Below, piece by piece: positions 1 to 8,906 of a DNA stretch of 64,000 nt. The stretch's first letter is position 1. Each line of letters opens with the position of its first letter. Origin of the DNA: Oscarella lobularis (Eukaryota; Porifera; Homoscleromorpha; Homosclerophorida; Oscarellidae); contig NC_089175.1 of assembly GCF_947507565.1 (NCBI RefSeq), positions 3,709,733 through 3,773,732 of the forward strand, given 5' to 3'. The notes beneath the pieces are model-generated. The model ran no database searches and was not told the origin of the DNA. It worked only from the letters and a program-made list of their open reading frames with translations. The translations under genes were made by a program, and so were the position numbers.

Positions 1-103
1 GAAAAGCTTAAGAAATAATGCTAAAGGACAGTTTTAAGCAGAAAAGAAGCAGTTACATGACAATAAAATCGCCCAAACGTTCATTATGAAGTTGGATGCG
101 GTT
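1..103 (+). promoter_or_regulatory. detached head-I receptor promoter relic
   Basis: This stretch is similar base for base, with substitutions, to the sequence between the divergent head-I receptors at about 16440-16545 and to 21150-21250: an AAAAGCTT start, a CAGAAAA..AGCAGTTAC core, then TCGCCCAA and a GAAGT(C/T)GG end. In those copies the start codon follows within about 30 bp. Here homology stops at about position 103 and resumes at 8881, just before the start of the receptor at 8907. The promoter therefore looks split from its gene by the inserted block in between. Similarity is seen directly; the promoter role is inferred. Confidence 0.55.
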
Positions 104-303
104 AATATCCGTGACGGAGCGCGCGTGCGCGCCCGCCTGCGCCCGCCTGCGCTCGCCCCGCCGTGCTCGCGCACATTGCGGAACAGAGGTCGTTCGGCCA
201 GAGACCTGCGAGCGACGCAGTTGTGCTTTATTGTCGCGTCTCAGTAGTAGCAGTCATTGTATATGCGGACCCTCAGTCAAGCACGCGACAGTCTCCGCGG
301 CAA
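104..303. other. GC-rich stretch without gene
   Basis: CpG-rich sequence with short GCCCGCCTGCG direct repeats (about 128-152). The open frames here are short and have no recognisable domain. It ends at the terminal inverted repeat of the fold-back element. Confidence 0.5.
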
Positions 304-340
304 CTATGGCGGGTGAAGTCAGTCAAAAGTATGATGACAC

Positions 341-600
341 ACTAGTTTAGGTTATGACACACTAGTTTAGGTTATGAGACGCCAGTTTATGTACTAGTTT
401 AGGTTATGAGACACTAGTTTAGGTTATGAGACGCCAGTTTAGGTTATAAGACGCTAGTTTAGGTTATGAGACGCCAGTTTAGGTTATGAGACGCTAGTTT
501 AGGTTATAAGACGCTAGTTTAGGTTATGAGACGCCAGTTTAGGCTATGGCGCACCAGTTTAGATTATCGGGCATCAGTTTAGGTTATGGGGCGCTGATTT
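341..600 (+). repeat. 20-bp minisatellite, left array
   Basis: About 12 units of AGTTTAGGTTATGAGACGCY with scattered substitutions (ACACT, ATAAG variants), degenerating towards 600. It is the reverse complement of the arrays at 1372-1563 and 6089-6355. Confidence 0.9.
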
Positions 601-1371
601 AGGTTTCGCTGAGGTAGTGCATGTCAGCACACACCAGTTTACGTTTGTTCGAGTAGGCCTGAGTATACACAAGTGAAGGTCACGTGGTCCCTGAAAAACG
701 TAATTTTGAAAAAGAAATGGTACGCTTCATCAATATAATGCGAAACTGCCTATAAGTCAAACAGAACAAATTTCTCCATGCTTTTTAATTAAGTTATATA
801 ATGCTGACACCAAACTTCCTTCAGGCTTACTTCAATGCTGCATTGTCTGGCGCTGAAAGATGCCTCCATTTTAAAAGACGATGAATAATAAAGTAAATAA
901 ATGAGTCTTCGGCAGGAAATGTGCCTGACAAGAAGTTTAGGTTGGCGTTATAATTTACACAGCAAGGGGAAATTTGCTCTTTTTGGCTTTACAGTTTTGC
1001 ATTATATATATACTAGGTATCGGTAATGCTAACAAGTGGTCGTAATCGCGTAATAAAACCTTTTCAGGGTATCCATTTATACAGGAACGTGACCTTTCTC
1101 AATTGAGCAGAACTCCTCCAACAAACGTAAACTGGTGTTGGCTGACATGCTCTACCTCAGCAAAACCTAAACCGAAAGAAAAGGGCAACGCCCCCTTTTC
1201 GCGCATCGAAAACGCCGTAAATGGCTCGAAATACGCAACGGAACGTAGCGAAACGTTTCAAAACGTTTCGAAAACACTGTTCCGCGTCGAATCGAAACGA
1301 TTCGATCATATTTCGAGGTGCACGTCGCACCTTGGCGACGCGATCGACGCCGCGATAACCAGCGCCCGTAA
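600..1371. other. unique centre of the fold-back element
   Basis: AT-rich to about 1100, then a patch rich in TCGAAACG-like words (1200-1310). I see no conserved coding region, tRNA or transposase motif here. Confidence 0.5.
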
Positions 1372-1563
1372 CCTAAACTGAGTGTCTCATAACCTAAACT
1401 AGTGTCTCATAACCTAAACTAGTGCTTCATAACCTAAACTAGTGCATAAACTAGCGTCTCATAACCTAAACTGGCGTCTCATAACCTAAACTAGCGTCTT
1501 ATAACCTAAACTGGCGTCTCATAACCTAAACTAGTGCTTCATAACCTAAACTAGTGCATAAAC
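1372..1563 (-). repeat. 20-bp minisatellite, right array part 1
   Basis: About nine units of the 20-bp repeat on the minus strand (plus-strand form CATAACCTAAACTAGTGTCT), with one shortened unit (CTAGTGCATAAACTAG). The array is cut at TAAAC (1559-1563) by the LTR retrotransposon and resumes at 6089. Confidence 0.9.
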
Positions 1564-1650
1564 TGTGACGGGACCCGTTGGTCCGGGGTAGGTGTTAATA
1601 TCTAGCGGGTGGCTCTCGATGCTAATAGATATATCTTAACACACGTTACA
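1564..1650 (+). repeat. 5' LTR (87 bp)
   Basis: Starts TGTGACGGGACCCG and ends ACACACGTTACA. Identical to 6002-6088. I could not recognise a TATA box inside such a short LTR. Confidence 0.93.
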
Positions 1651-1668
1651 TGGTGACACGAGTGCGAT
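1651..1668 (+). other. primer-binding site
   Basis: TGGTGACACGAGTGCGAT directly abuts the 5' LTR. The TGG start fits the complement of a tRNA CCA tail. Which tRNA it matches was not determined. Confidence 0.75.
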
Positions 1669-1923
1669 TCGCTTCTTCATATGGAAACTCGCTCTCACGC
1701 TCGCTCTATTCCGAAATCGGGATGACAGGCTACACCGCTCGCTCCTTCGTCGCAAGCTGGTTCGTCTGGGCTCGCTACGACACCTCGGCGTCGCCTTCTA
1801 CCACCGACGCCTGAGCCGTATCGTCCTCCGAATTTTCCCCCGCCAGCTCCGCTCAAGGTCAGGGGCAGCTTAGCGCAGTCTTGGAGAGATTGGCGACAGC
1901 AGTGGAACGCATATCTCACTGTC

Positions 1924-4900
1924 ATGCGTTTGCACGACCAACAGGACGATTACCTTGTCGCGCTCTTTCTGTCGTGTATCGGTCCCGTGGGAACACGGAT
2001 CTACAACGGACTACCCTTCGCAAACGAAGACGACAAGCAGACGCTGCGTTGCGTTCTCCGGCTGTTTGACGAGAAGTGCATTGGCGAAATCAATCCTATC
2101 TACGAGCGCTACGTTTTCACTTGTCGCAACCAAACGCCCGATGAAGACTTCGAACAGTTTCTCACCGATATTCGTCAACTTATCGACCGCTGTGATTACG
2201 GCGCCCTCACGGACGATCTCCTTCGCGACCGCATCGTCCATGGGATACGCGACGAACCGCTCCGACAGCGTCTCCTCTCGAAAAAGGACCTCACCCTCGA
2301 GAAATGCATCCTTATCTGTCGATCGTATCAGAACACGGCTCGACAGATGTCCGTGATGCGACAGGCAGGTGGAGATTCACACAAGACGCCGGACGACGAG
2401 TCGCTTCACGCCTTTCAACACGGTCGAACGCACAAAGGCAAGCCGAAGGCGCAAAGAAAAGCCGCTGACACCGCCGTCATCAGCGAATGTCGCAACTGCG
2501 GTGGATCACACGATCGGGGAAAGTGCTCGGCGTTTGGCAAGACATGCGGCCACTGCGGCAAAGCCAACCATTACACTCGAGTGTGCCGGTCGAAGCAGCG
2601 CGGTGAGCCAGCGGTACGCCAGATGTGCGAAGATACGGTGGCGACGCTCTCTGACTCGGATGACGAAGAAGTGATCATGCACCTGACGCTCGAGAGTTCG
2701 GACGACGAATCGGTCGCAACAGTGAACGCGATGCGCGACGTAGACGACAAATTTCCGAAGAAACTCGAGACGATTCTTGACGTCAATGGCCGTCAGGTCC
2801 GGTTTCAACTAGACACTGGGGCAGGTTGCAATACTATCCGGGAGTGCGATCTTCCCGAGGACGCCCGGATCGCGCGCACTAACAAAGTCTTACGGTTATA
2901 TGACAAATCGACCGTCCCGCCGGCTGGAGAATGTGAGTTTCGCGTTCGATATATAAACGGTAAACGCTGGTACCGTGGTAAATTTCTCGTCGTGCGCGAT
3001 GCTCCGGTTTCGATATTGGGATCCTCTGCGTCAATACAAATGGGGTTTCTCAAAGTGCGACCGCAGTTTTTGCATGCTGTCACTGCGACGGAGCAGGTCA
3101 AGCCGGGCACACCCGTCTCTCTTTCAAAAGAGGACTTGCTTCGCAAATATCCAGCGGTATTTGAAGACAAGTTAGGCACCTTTCCGGGAGAAGAGACTCT
3201 GGAGCTAGACCCCAGTGTCCAGCCTGTTAAACTTCCGACACGTAGACCACCTATCGCGCTGAAGGAACGTTTTCGTGCTGAGTTACAACGCCTCGAGAAA
3301 CAAGGTGTTATCTCTCCTGTTACACGCCCAACCGATTGGGTCTCGGCTCCTGTTATAATTCCCAAACCGAACGGAAGCATACGTCTCTGCTTGGATCCCA
3401 AGCCGCTCAATCGAGCTCTTAAACGCTCCCACTATCACATGCCAACACTGGAGGACATACTTCCGGAGTTGGACACCCCGAAGGTTTTCTCCGTGGCAGA
3501 TGTCCGAAATGGGTTCTGGCATGTCCTTCTTGACGCCTTTTCCCGCAGCCTCACAACCTTTGGAACTCCGTTTGGGCGTTATCAGTGGAATCGGTTGCCT
3601 TTCGGAATTGCCCCGGCGCCAGAAATTTTTCAACGTCGTCTCCTTCAATGCCTTGAAGGATTGACCGGTGTCTATGTCGTAGCGGACGATATTCTTATTG
3701 TCGGTGACGGTCCCACTGAGAGCGCCGCAACAGCGGACCATGATCGCAAGCTCGTTCAACTGCTGGAGCGCTGCGCACAACTGCACATCCAGTTGAATCT
3801 TGACAAACTGCAACTACGGGTTTCTTCTGTTGCCTACCTTGGTCACCTCCTAACCACAGCCGGTCTCAAACCTCATCCGAAAAAGGTTGCCGCTGTGGCT
3901 GACATGCCACCACCGACCGATGTACACGGCGTCCGGCGCATTCTCGGGGTTGTGAATTATTTATCTCGTTTTGTGCCGCACCTCGCTGATCTCTGCGATC
4001 CTCTTCGTAAGCTTACCCATCAAGACGCGTCCTGGCAATGGACTGAGGGAGAGCAAGCGGCCTTCGAGCGTATCAAAACTGCTATCTCATCAGAACCCGT
4101 CGTCTTGCGCTTCTACAAGCCAACCGAAAAGCTCACACTGCAATGTGACGCATCGGACGTCGGCATGGGAGCTGCTTTGCTGCAAAATGGTCAGCCACTT
4201 GCGTACGCCAGTGCTGCCTTCACATCGACCCAACGTGCTTACGCTCAGATCGAGAAAGAGCTTCTGGCAATCGTCTTCGGGCTGGAACACTTCCACCAGT
4301 ACACGTTTGGGCGCGTGGTGCATGTGGAGAGTGACCACAAACCTCTCGAAGCAATATCACGCAAGCCGCTGCACAGCGCCCCGCGCCGACTCCAGCGCAT
4401 GTTGCTTCGACTCCACAACTATGACACCGTCATTGAATATCGCAAGGGTGCGGATCTACATATTGCTGACACTCTTTCGCGCGCTTACCTGGCGTCGGTG
4501 ACTCACACCGAGGAGTTTGTCTCCTTCATGGATGAACTTGCTCACACGACTTCCGGACACGATGTCAATCTCTCCAGCCCAGCTCTCTGCGACATACGAC
4601 GTCACACTCAAGACGATGACTCGCTGCAGGCACTTATTCGTGTTCTTCGCTCTGGATGGCCTGACTCCAAACGTTCTCTACCCGTCACTCTCACACCCTA
4701 CTTTGCAGTCCGTGACCAGCTCGTCGAGCAGGACGGAATCATCTACAAGGGCCAATGTGTTCTCATCCCTGAAAAGATGCGCACGGCGACTCTGCAGAAG
4801 CTTCACGCTTCTCACATCGGCATTAATGGCTGCGTCCGACGTGCTACCGATGTTTTATACTGGCCCGGTCTCACCAGCCAGTTGAAAGCCACCCTCCAGC

Positions 4901-5883
4901 AATGCGACATCTGTCGCTCGTACGATCTGCGACAGAGCAAGGAGTCACTTATCTCTCACGCGGTACCAAACCGTCCTTGGGCTAAGGTGGGCGCGGATCT
5001 ATTTCAGTTTCGCGGAAAGGAATACCTCGTTTTGTCCGACTACTTCAGTAACTATGTGGAGGTCGAAAAGCTACCGACAACGGACTCTGCAGCTGTCGTA
5101 CGCGCACTAAAACGACAGTGGGCGCGCCACGGTATACCGGATCTTCTTGTCAGTGACAATGGACCCCAGTTTTCGTCATCGACGTTTCGCACTTTCGCCG
5201 CAGCGTGGGGTTTTCTTCACGTCACAAGTAGTCCGGGGTATCCTCAGTCGAACGGAAAGGCCGAGAATGCCGTCCGCACCGTCAAGCGATTGTGGCGCAA
5301 AGCAGAAGAGGCAGGAGAGGACAAATGGCTCGCTCTTCTTGATTGGCTCAATACTCCGTCGGAGCACACTCGTTCAAGTCCGGCCCAACGTTTTTACTCA
5401 CGCCGTACCCGCACTCTCCTTCCGACGGCGCCCGTGCTTCTTACTCCTAACGTGCCTTCCTCCGCGAATTCCGATCTGGCGGCTAGCAAGGCCAAACAAG
5501 CAAGTTATTATGATGCGTCGGCCAAAGACCTACCGGCCCTGTCCGTAGGCGACTCCGTGTTTGTACAACCAGTACCCCACGACTCGTCCGCTCCGTGGAA
5601 ACCCGCCAAGATTGTGACATGTCTACCACATCGCTCGTACGTCGTTGAAATGCGAAGCGGCAACAGGCTTCGGCGCAATCGCCGTCATCTTCGATTAGCC
5701 ACAAACCGAAAGGCTACGCCCACTGTTTCTCCGTCATCGCGTCCGACCTCGTCGTCCACGCGTCCTTCTTCGCTCCGCAGTGCTTCCCCGTCGTCGTCGC
5801 ACCCACAACCCTCGCGCGGACGTCACACTCGCTCAGGCCGCCCAACTCGAGCTCCGGCGTATCTGCAAGAGTACGTGACGTAG
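1924..5883 (+). CDS. gag-pol: Ty3/Gypsy gag-pol polyprotein
   Basis: A 1319-codon open frame from the first ATG of the uninterrupted frame. Gag is N-terminal and ends in two zinc knuckles, one C-x2-C-x3-H-x4-C and one C-x2-C-x4-H-x4-C (about residues 190-223). The protease has DTGA at about 297. Reverse transcriptase carries the catalytic pair in YVVADD (first D at about 588), followed by RNase H (DASDVGMG, later ESDHK). Integrase has an H-H-C-C finger and a D-x52-D-x35-E triad at residues 1025, 1078 and 1114. The tail resembles the GPY/F module. Gag and pol are one frame with no shift. The same frame is open and gag-like upstream to 1726; a TGA at 1723-1725 separates it from an ATG at 1681, so the true start is uncertain. 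Confidence 0.93.
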   Translation: MRLHDQQDDYLVALFLSCIGPVGTRIYNGLPFANEDDKQTLRCVLRLFDEKCIGEINPIYERYVFTCRNQTPDEDFEQFLTDIRQLIDRCDYGALTDDLLRDRIVHGIRDEPLRQRLLSKKDLTLEKCILICRSYQNTARQMSVMRQAGGDSHKTPDDESLHAFQHGRTHKGKPKAQRKAADTAVISECRNCGGSHDRGKCSAFGKTCGHCGKANHYTRVCRSKQRGEPAVRQMCEDTVATLSDSDDEEVIMHLTLESSDDESVATVNAMRDVDDKFPKKLETILDVNGRQVRFQLDTGAGCNTIRECDLPEDARIARTNKVLRLYDKSTVPPAGECEFRVRYINGKRWYRGKFLVVRDAPVSILGSSASIQMGFLKVRPQFLHAVTATEQVKPGTPVSLSKEDLLRKYPAVFEDKLGTFPGEETLELDPSVQPVKLPTRRPPIALKERFRAELQRLEKQGVISPVTRPTDWVSAPVIIPKPNGSIRLCLDPKPLNRALKRSHYHMPTLEDILPELDTPKVFSVADVRNGFWHVLLDAFSRSLTTFGTPFGRYQWNRLPFGIAPAPEIFQRRLLQCLEGLTGVYVVADDILIVGDGPTESAATADHDRKLVQLLERCAQLHIQLNLDKLQLRVSSVAYLGHLLTTAGLKPHPKKVAAVADMPPPTDVHGVRRILGVVNYLSRFVPHLADLCDPLRKLTHQDASWQWTEGEQAAFERIKTAISSEPVVLRFYKPTEKLTLQCDASDVGMGAALLQNGQPLAYASAAFTSTQRAYAQIEKELLAIVFGLEHFHQYTFGRVVHVESDHKPLEAISRKPLHSAPRRLQRMLLRLHNYDTVIEYRKGADLHIADTLSRAYLASVTHTEEFVSFMDELAHTTSGHDVNLSSPALCDIRRHTQDDDSLQALIRVLRSGWPDSKRSLPVTLTPYFAVRDQLVEQDGIIYKGQCVLIPEKMRTATLQKLHASHIGINGCVRRATDVLYWPGLTSQLKATLQQCDICRSYDLRQSKESLISHAVPNRPWAKVGADLFQFRGKEYLVLSDYFSNYVEVEKLPTTDSAAVVRALKRQWARHGIPDLLVSDNGPQFSSSTFRTFAAAWGFLHVTSSPGYPQSNGKAENAVRTVKRLWRKAEEAGEDKWLALLDWLNTPSEHTRSSPAQRFYSRRTRTLLPTAPVLLTPNVPSSANSDLAASKAKQASYYDASAKDLPALSVGDSVFVQPVPHDSSAPWKPAKIVTCLPHRSYVVEMRSGNRLRRNRRHLRLATNRKATPTVSPSSRPTSSSTRPSSLRSASPSSSHPQPSRGRHTRSGRPTRAPAYLQEYVT

Positions 5884-5929
5884 GGCACTTAAGGGAAGAA
5901 AGGAAAAGGGGTACTGTTCTTCTATGTCG

Positions 5930-5986
5930 TTCGTATATGTCTAAGGTAGTCGTACTGGTTCGTATATGTCTAAGGTAGTCGTACTG
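5930..5986 (+). repeat. 28-bp tandem duplication near the element's 3' end
   Basis: Two copies (5930-5957, 5959-5986) beginning TTCGTATATGTCTAAGG, separated by one G, between the gag-pol stop and the purine tract. Confidence 0.85.
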
Positions 5987-5989
5987 AGT

Positions 5990-6001
5990 AAGGAAAGGGA
6001 A
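5990..6001 (+). other. polypurine tract
   Basis: AAGGAAAGGGAA lies directly before the 3' LTR, the expected plus-strand primer site. Confidence 0.8.
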
Positions 6002-6088
6002 TGTGACGGGACCCGTTGGTCCGGGGTAGGTGTTAATATCTAGCGGGTGGCTCTCGATGCTAATAGATATATCTTAACACACGTTACA
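6002..6088 (+). repeat. 3' LTR (87 bp)
   Basis: Identical to the 5' LTR over all 87 bases. Followed by TAAAC (6089-6093), the target duplication. Confidence 0.93.
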
Positions 6089-6355
6089 TAAACTAGCGTC
6101 TGATAACCTAAACTGGCGTCTCATAACCTAAACTAGTGCATAAACTAGCGTCTGATAACCTAAACTAGTGTCTCATAACCTAAACTAGCGTCTTATAACC
6201 TAAACTGGCGTCTCATAACCTAAACTAGTGCTTCATAACCTAAACTAGTGCATAAACTAGCGTCTGATAACCTAAACTGGCGTCTCATAACCTAAACTAG
6301 TGCATAAACTAGCGTCTGATAACCTAAACTAGTGTCTCATAACCTAAACAGAGTG
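6089..6355 (-). repeat. 20-bp minisatellite, right array part 2
   Basis: About a dozen units of the same 20-bp repeat as 1372-1563, continuing after the retrotransposon and ending just before the right terminal inverted repeat. Confidence 0.9.
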
Positions 6356-6437
6356 AAGTCATACTTTTGACTGACTTTACCCGCCATAGCGTTCCCACTA
6401 TTGTTCAGTCTAGGTTTTGGAAGTTGGCCTGTCAGTG

Positions 6438-6480
6438 GAAAAATGACCCCCCAAAAAATACGTCTGGGGGGTCATTTTTC
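6438..6480. repeat. perfect 15-bp hairpin
   Basis: GAAAAATGACCCCCC (6438-6452) pairs exactly with GGGGGGTCATTTTTC (6466-6480) around a 13-nt loop. Partial copies of the arm recur near 6912, 6947, 6965 and 6978. Confidence 0.85.
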
Positions 6481-6886
6481 TACTCTGGAAAAGGAGTCCG
6501 CTGCCATAACGAATGACCCGCCGGTAACGTACGCCCGCCGGCTACGCCCGCCGATCAGTTGTTTCTTTTCGGCGTCGAGAGACATCGATCGTTGCTTTGT
6601 CATCCAAGACTTGAAGTTGGAGTCGGCTGAGTGGGAGTTAGGCGTGAGCGCACGCGCATGCACTACCGTTAACCGCGTGCGCACCCTCCCTCTCGAGTAC
6701 AGCCATGGCTAGCGAACAAAACAGCAGCGACAACAGCGACTGCGATGGTACTAAACAGCCGTAGACTATATATATACATGGACAATAAGACCAAAACTCG
6801 TGCAAAAAAGTGGTCTAAGAATACCACTCAGCCTAATCAAAAGCCCTTTTAAGTTTGGTAAGGGCCATAGAAAAGGGAAACCGTTT

Positions 6887-6911
6887 GGGGGGGGGGGGGG
6901 GGGGGGGGGGG
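6887..6911 (+). repeat. 25-base G homopolymer
   Basis: An unbroken run of 25 G followed by GAATGACCCC. It could form a G-quadruplex; its exact length may be an assembly approximation. Confidence 0.85.
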
Positions 6912-8887
6912 AATGACCCCACGGGGGGACCCCTTTTTTTAACGGGAGGGTCAGTTTTCCATGGAAAAATGACCCGGGGGGGTCACTCGTTTAGGGGGGG
7001 CAAAATTTTCATGACAGGCCTCAAGGCGGCCAGGTAGGCTGTTCTCTTGGGTCTGCTGATGCTGGGTGCTCCCCTCCTTCCTCCCTTCTTTAGCTACCCG
7101 GAAGGCGGTTAATTGCCAGGCGATCGTGTTGGCGAGCAAGCATACAGTAGCGCCTTCGCTTGGGCGGGCTTAGGCGTTGGCATTCCGCCAAGGCGGGTAG
7201 GTTTGTTGGCGTGCGGTACCTGTGGCAGAAGCGCTTAACCTTGTTGTCTTGGCACCTGAGTACCAAGACATAGTTTTCGGTTCTGCAAAGTTTTTACTAC
7301 CCGCTGTATCCGAAAAACGGTCAGCAGTAGGCCAATGAAATTGCCGGCGAGAGGTGTCGGCTGTGCCGTAGTTGTGCACCTCGGTAATGGTTATGGACCT
7401 GCTGTTTTCGTTTCGGAGAAAATTGCAAACTTTGTAGAGCCGGATATGACGTCACCGAAATTCGTGCCGTGCTATTAGCTGGGATGGCGTCATGTACTTC
7501 GTACAATGCGTTTACCTTTTAGGTATTTTTCAGGATCGTTCCGATGTGCGTTTACCGTTTGCTGCGGCATTTTGTTTTTTTTCCAGAGCCTGGGCAAAGT
7601 AAAAATAACATAAGAGATATGTAAGAGTTATGGGCCCGTGTCTGTCGGGCTTGCATGATTAGGTACTACTTCAGTTTGTTCAATCGTCCTTATCAATTCT
7701 ATACGGGGCGATGGCGTTGTGTCTGTTGCTGCAGCACTTGAAGCGACGCCAAGAAGCGCAGCCGGATGATTCGTAACTTGCTGTGTGAATGAGGTAGGGA
7801 GGCGTGACTGTATCAATTTAGAGATCTACATTTACGACCGCCGTGTGAGCGTGGTGAGTTTAATCTGAGGCCCACTGCCGCCGCCCAAACACTCACGGAA
7901 GCGCCTCCCAACAGCAGTCAAAATACCGCACATCTCATTCACCGCTTAATAAGAGTCAGAATGTCGCGCATACTGTACTGCTTAGTGCAGTGTAGCACGC
8001 CCGCCATCGCCCAGATAGAATTTTTGAGCAACCTGAAGTACCTAATCAAGCTCTTGACAGACACACATATCTCTCTCTCTGTCAGTTTCCGCCACTTCGC
8101 CCATGAGAGAACCTGACGCCGCAAACGGTAAGGGCAAATCGGAACGAACCCGAAAAAGAACCGAAAGGTATAGTTCCAAACTTCTGCTACGTCATACGTT
8201 CACGCAACTCGCGATTTCGAAAAGACCAGGCAGGCCCCTAGCAATCACCAAGATGCACAACAACCGTGAACAACGTACGCCCCGGGTTCCACCTAGCTGT
8301 CTCTCGCAATTTGGTACAGTAGTCTCTGGCTGCTACCGAGTTTAGTGGGGCCCCTGAAAGGGGGCGCTTACCTTAAGAAGCTACCAAGGCTGAGCTACCA
8401 AGACAGGCTTTTTGTTTCAGCACCTGAGGCTACGCTAAAGAGTAGTCTCAGCCTTCTTGCTGAGGAGTGTATTTTGACTACCGAGCGAGGTGTGCTGACT
8501 GGTACATTACAATGGTGATCAAGGGGAGTGTTTAGAGGTGGCGGTAAGTCTCACACGAGAAATGAGGCGGCCCACGCAGTCTGCTTCTCGTGATTACCAC
8601 ACGTGTGCCTTCTTTGTTGTCTCTAGAAACAGCGAGTACCCACGAGAAGTAGAATGGCGTCACATTTTTCGTGTGAGAGTGGCACGTGGATCGGACGTCC
8701 ACTACCGCCGCCTACCAGTCTATCGCATCGAAATACCGCCCACTCTAAATGGACAGCGTGGCGAAGGAGGTCCCGGATAAACTGAAAACTCGTGTCGCTC
8801 CTCGCGAGATAGTGTGGAGTGGTTTGGAGGTCGCGGGCGTTACCTCGCACCCGCCTCTGCGTCAGATCGGCGATGTCCATGACACAC

Positions 8888-8899
8888 TGCGCATGCGGA
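8888..8899 (+). promoter_or_regulatory. NRF-1-like site at head-I start
   Basis: TGCGCATGCGGA lies 8 bp before the ATG at 8907. The same 12-mer is at 16551-16562 and 21259-21270, each time at a head-I leader. It differs from the palindromic NRF-1 consensus GCGCATGCGC at one end base. Confidence 0.5.
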
Positions 8900-8906
8900 C
8901 AGCAAA

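Larger units (their letters stand above)
1564..6088 (+). mobile_element. Ty3/Gypsy LTR retrotransposon, young and nearly complete
   Basis: Two identical 87-bp LTRs (1564-1650 and 6002-6088) begin TG and end CA. The 5-bp sequence TAAAC directly before the left LTR (1559-1563) and directly after the right LTR (6089-6093) is the target duplication. A primer-binding site starts right after the left LTR and a purine tract lies right before the right LTR. Internal order is gag zinc knuckles, protease, reverse transcriptase, RNase H, integrase, which is the Ty3/Gypsy order. Identical LTRs and one long open frame indicate recent insertion. The 87-bp LTR is very short for this group. Confidence 0.95.
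304..6389. mobile_element. fold-back type DNA element with inverted minisatellite arms
   Basis: The left end (304-334) and the right end (6359-6389) are inverted copies of each other with about one mismatch over 31 bp, starting CTATGGCGGGT and reading into CAGTCAAAAGTATGA. If TA is taken as the target site, both ends are flanked by TA. Inside each end lies an array of a 20-bp unit in opposite orientation (left 341-600; right 1372-1563 and 6089-6355). The centre (600-1370) has no open frame worth calling. This is the structure of non-autonomous fold-back elements. The Ty3 retrotransposon sits in the right array; without it the element is about 1.55 kb. Confidence 0.7.
6390..8880. other. 2.5 kb without a supported gene
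   Basis: No open frame has a recognisable domain. A short start at 6703 (MASEQNSSDNSD, 19 codons to TAG at 6760) follows a GC-rich leader and could be the first exon of an unseen gene or nothing. Features noted: a 15-bp hairpin (6438-6480), a 25-G run (6887-6911), repeated AATGACCC/GGGTCATT words (6441-6990), and a CCAAGACA hairpin near 7244-7269 whose word recurs at about 8390. Confidence 0.5.

Noticed and set aside
341-600. TTAGG words that could suggest a telomere repeat
   Set aside because: The unit is 20 bp with TTAGG once per unit, and the array is inverted at the other end of a transposon.
343-1563. CRISPR-like regular repeats
   Set aside because: Units are contiguous without unique spacers and the genome is animal-like.
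6703-6762. Start of a gene (MASEQNSSDNSD)
   Set aside because: Stops after 19 codons and no following exon was found; kept only as a remark.
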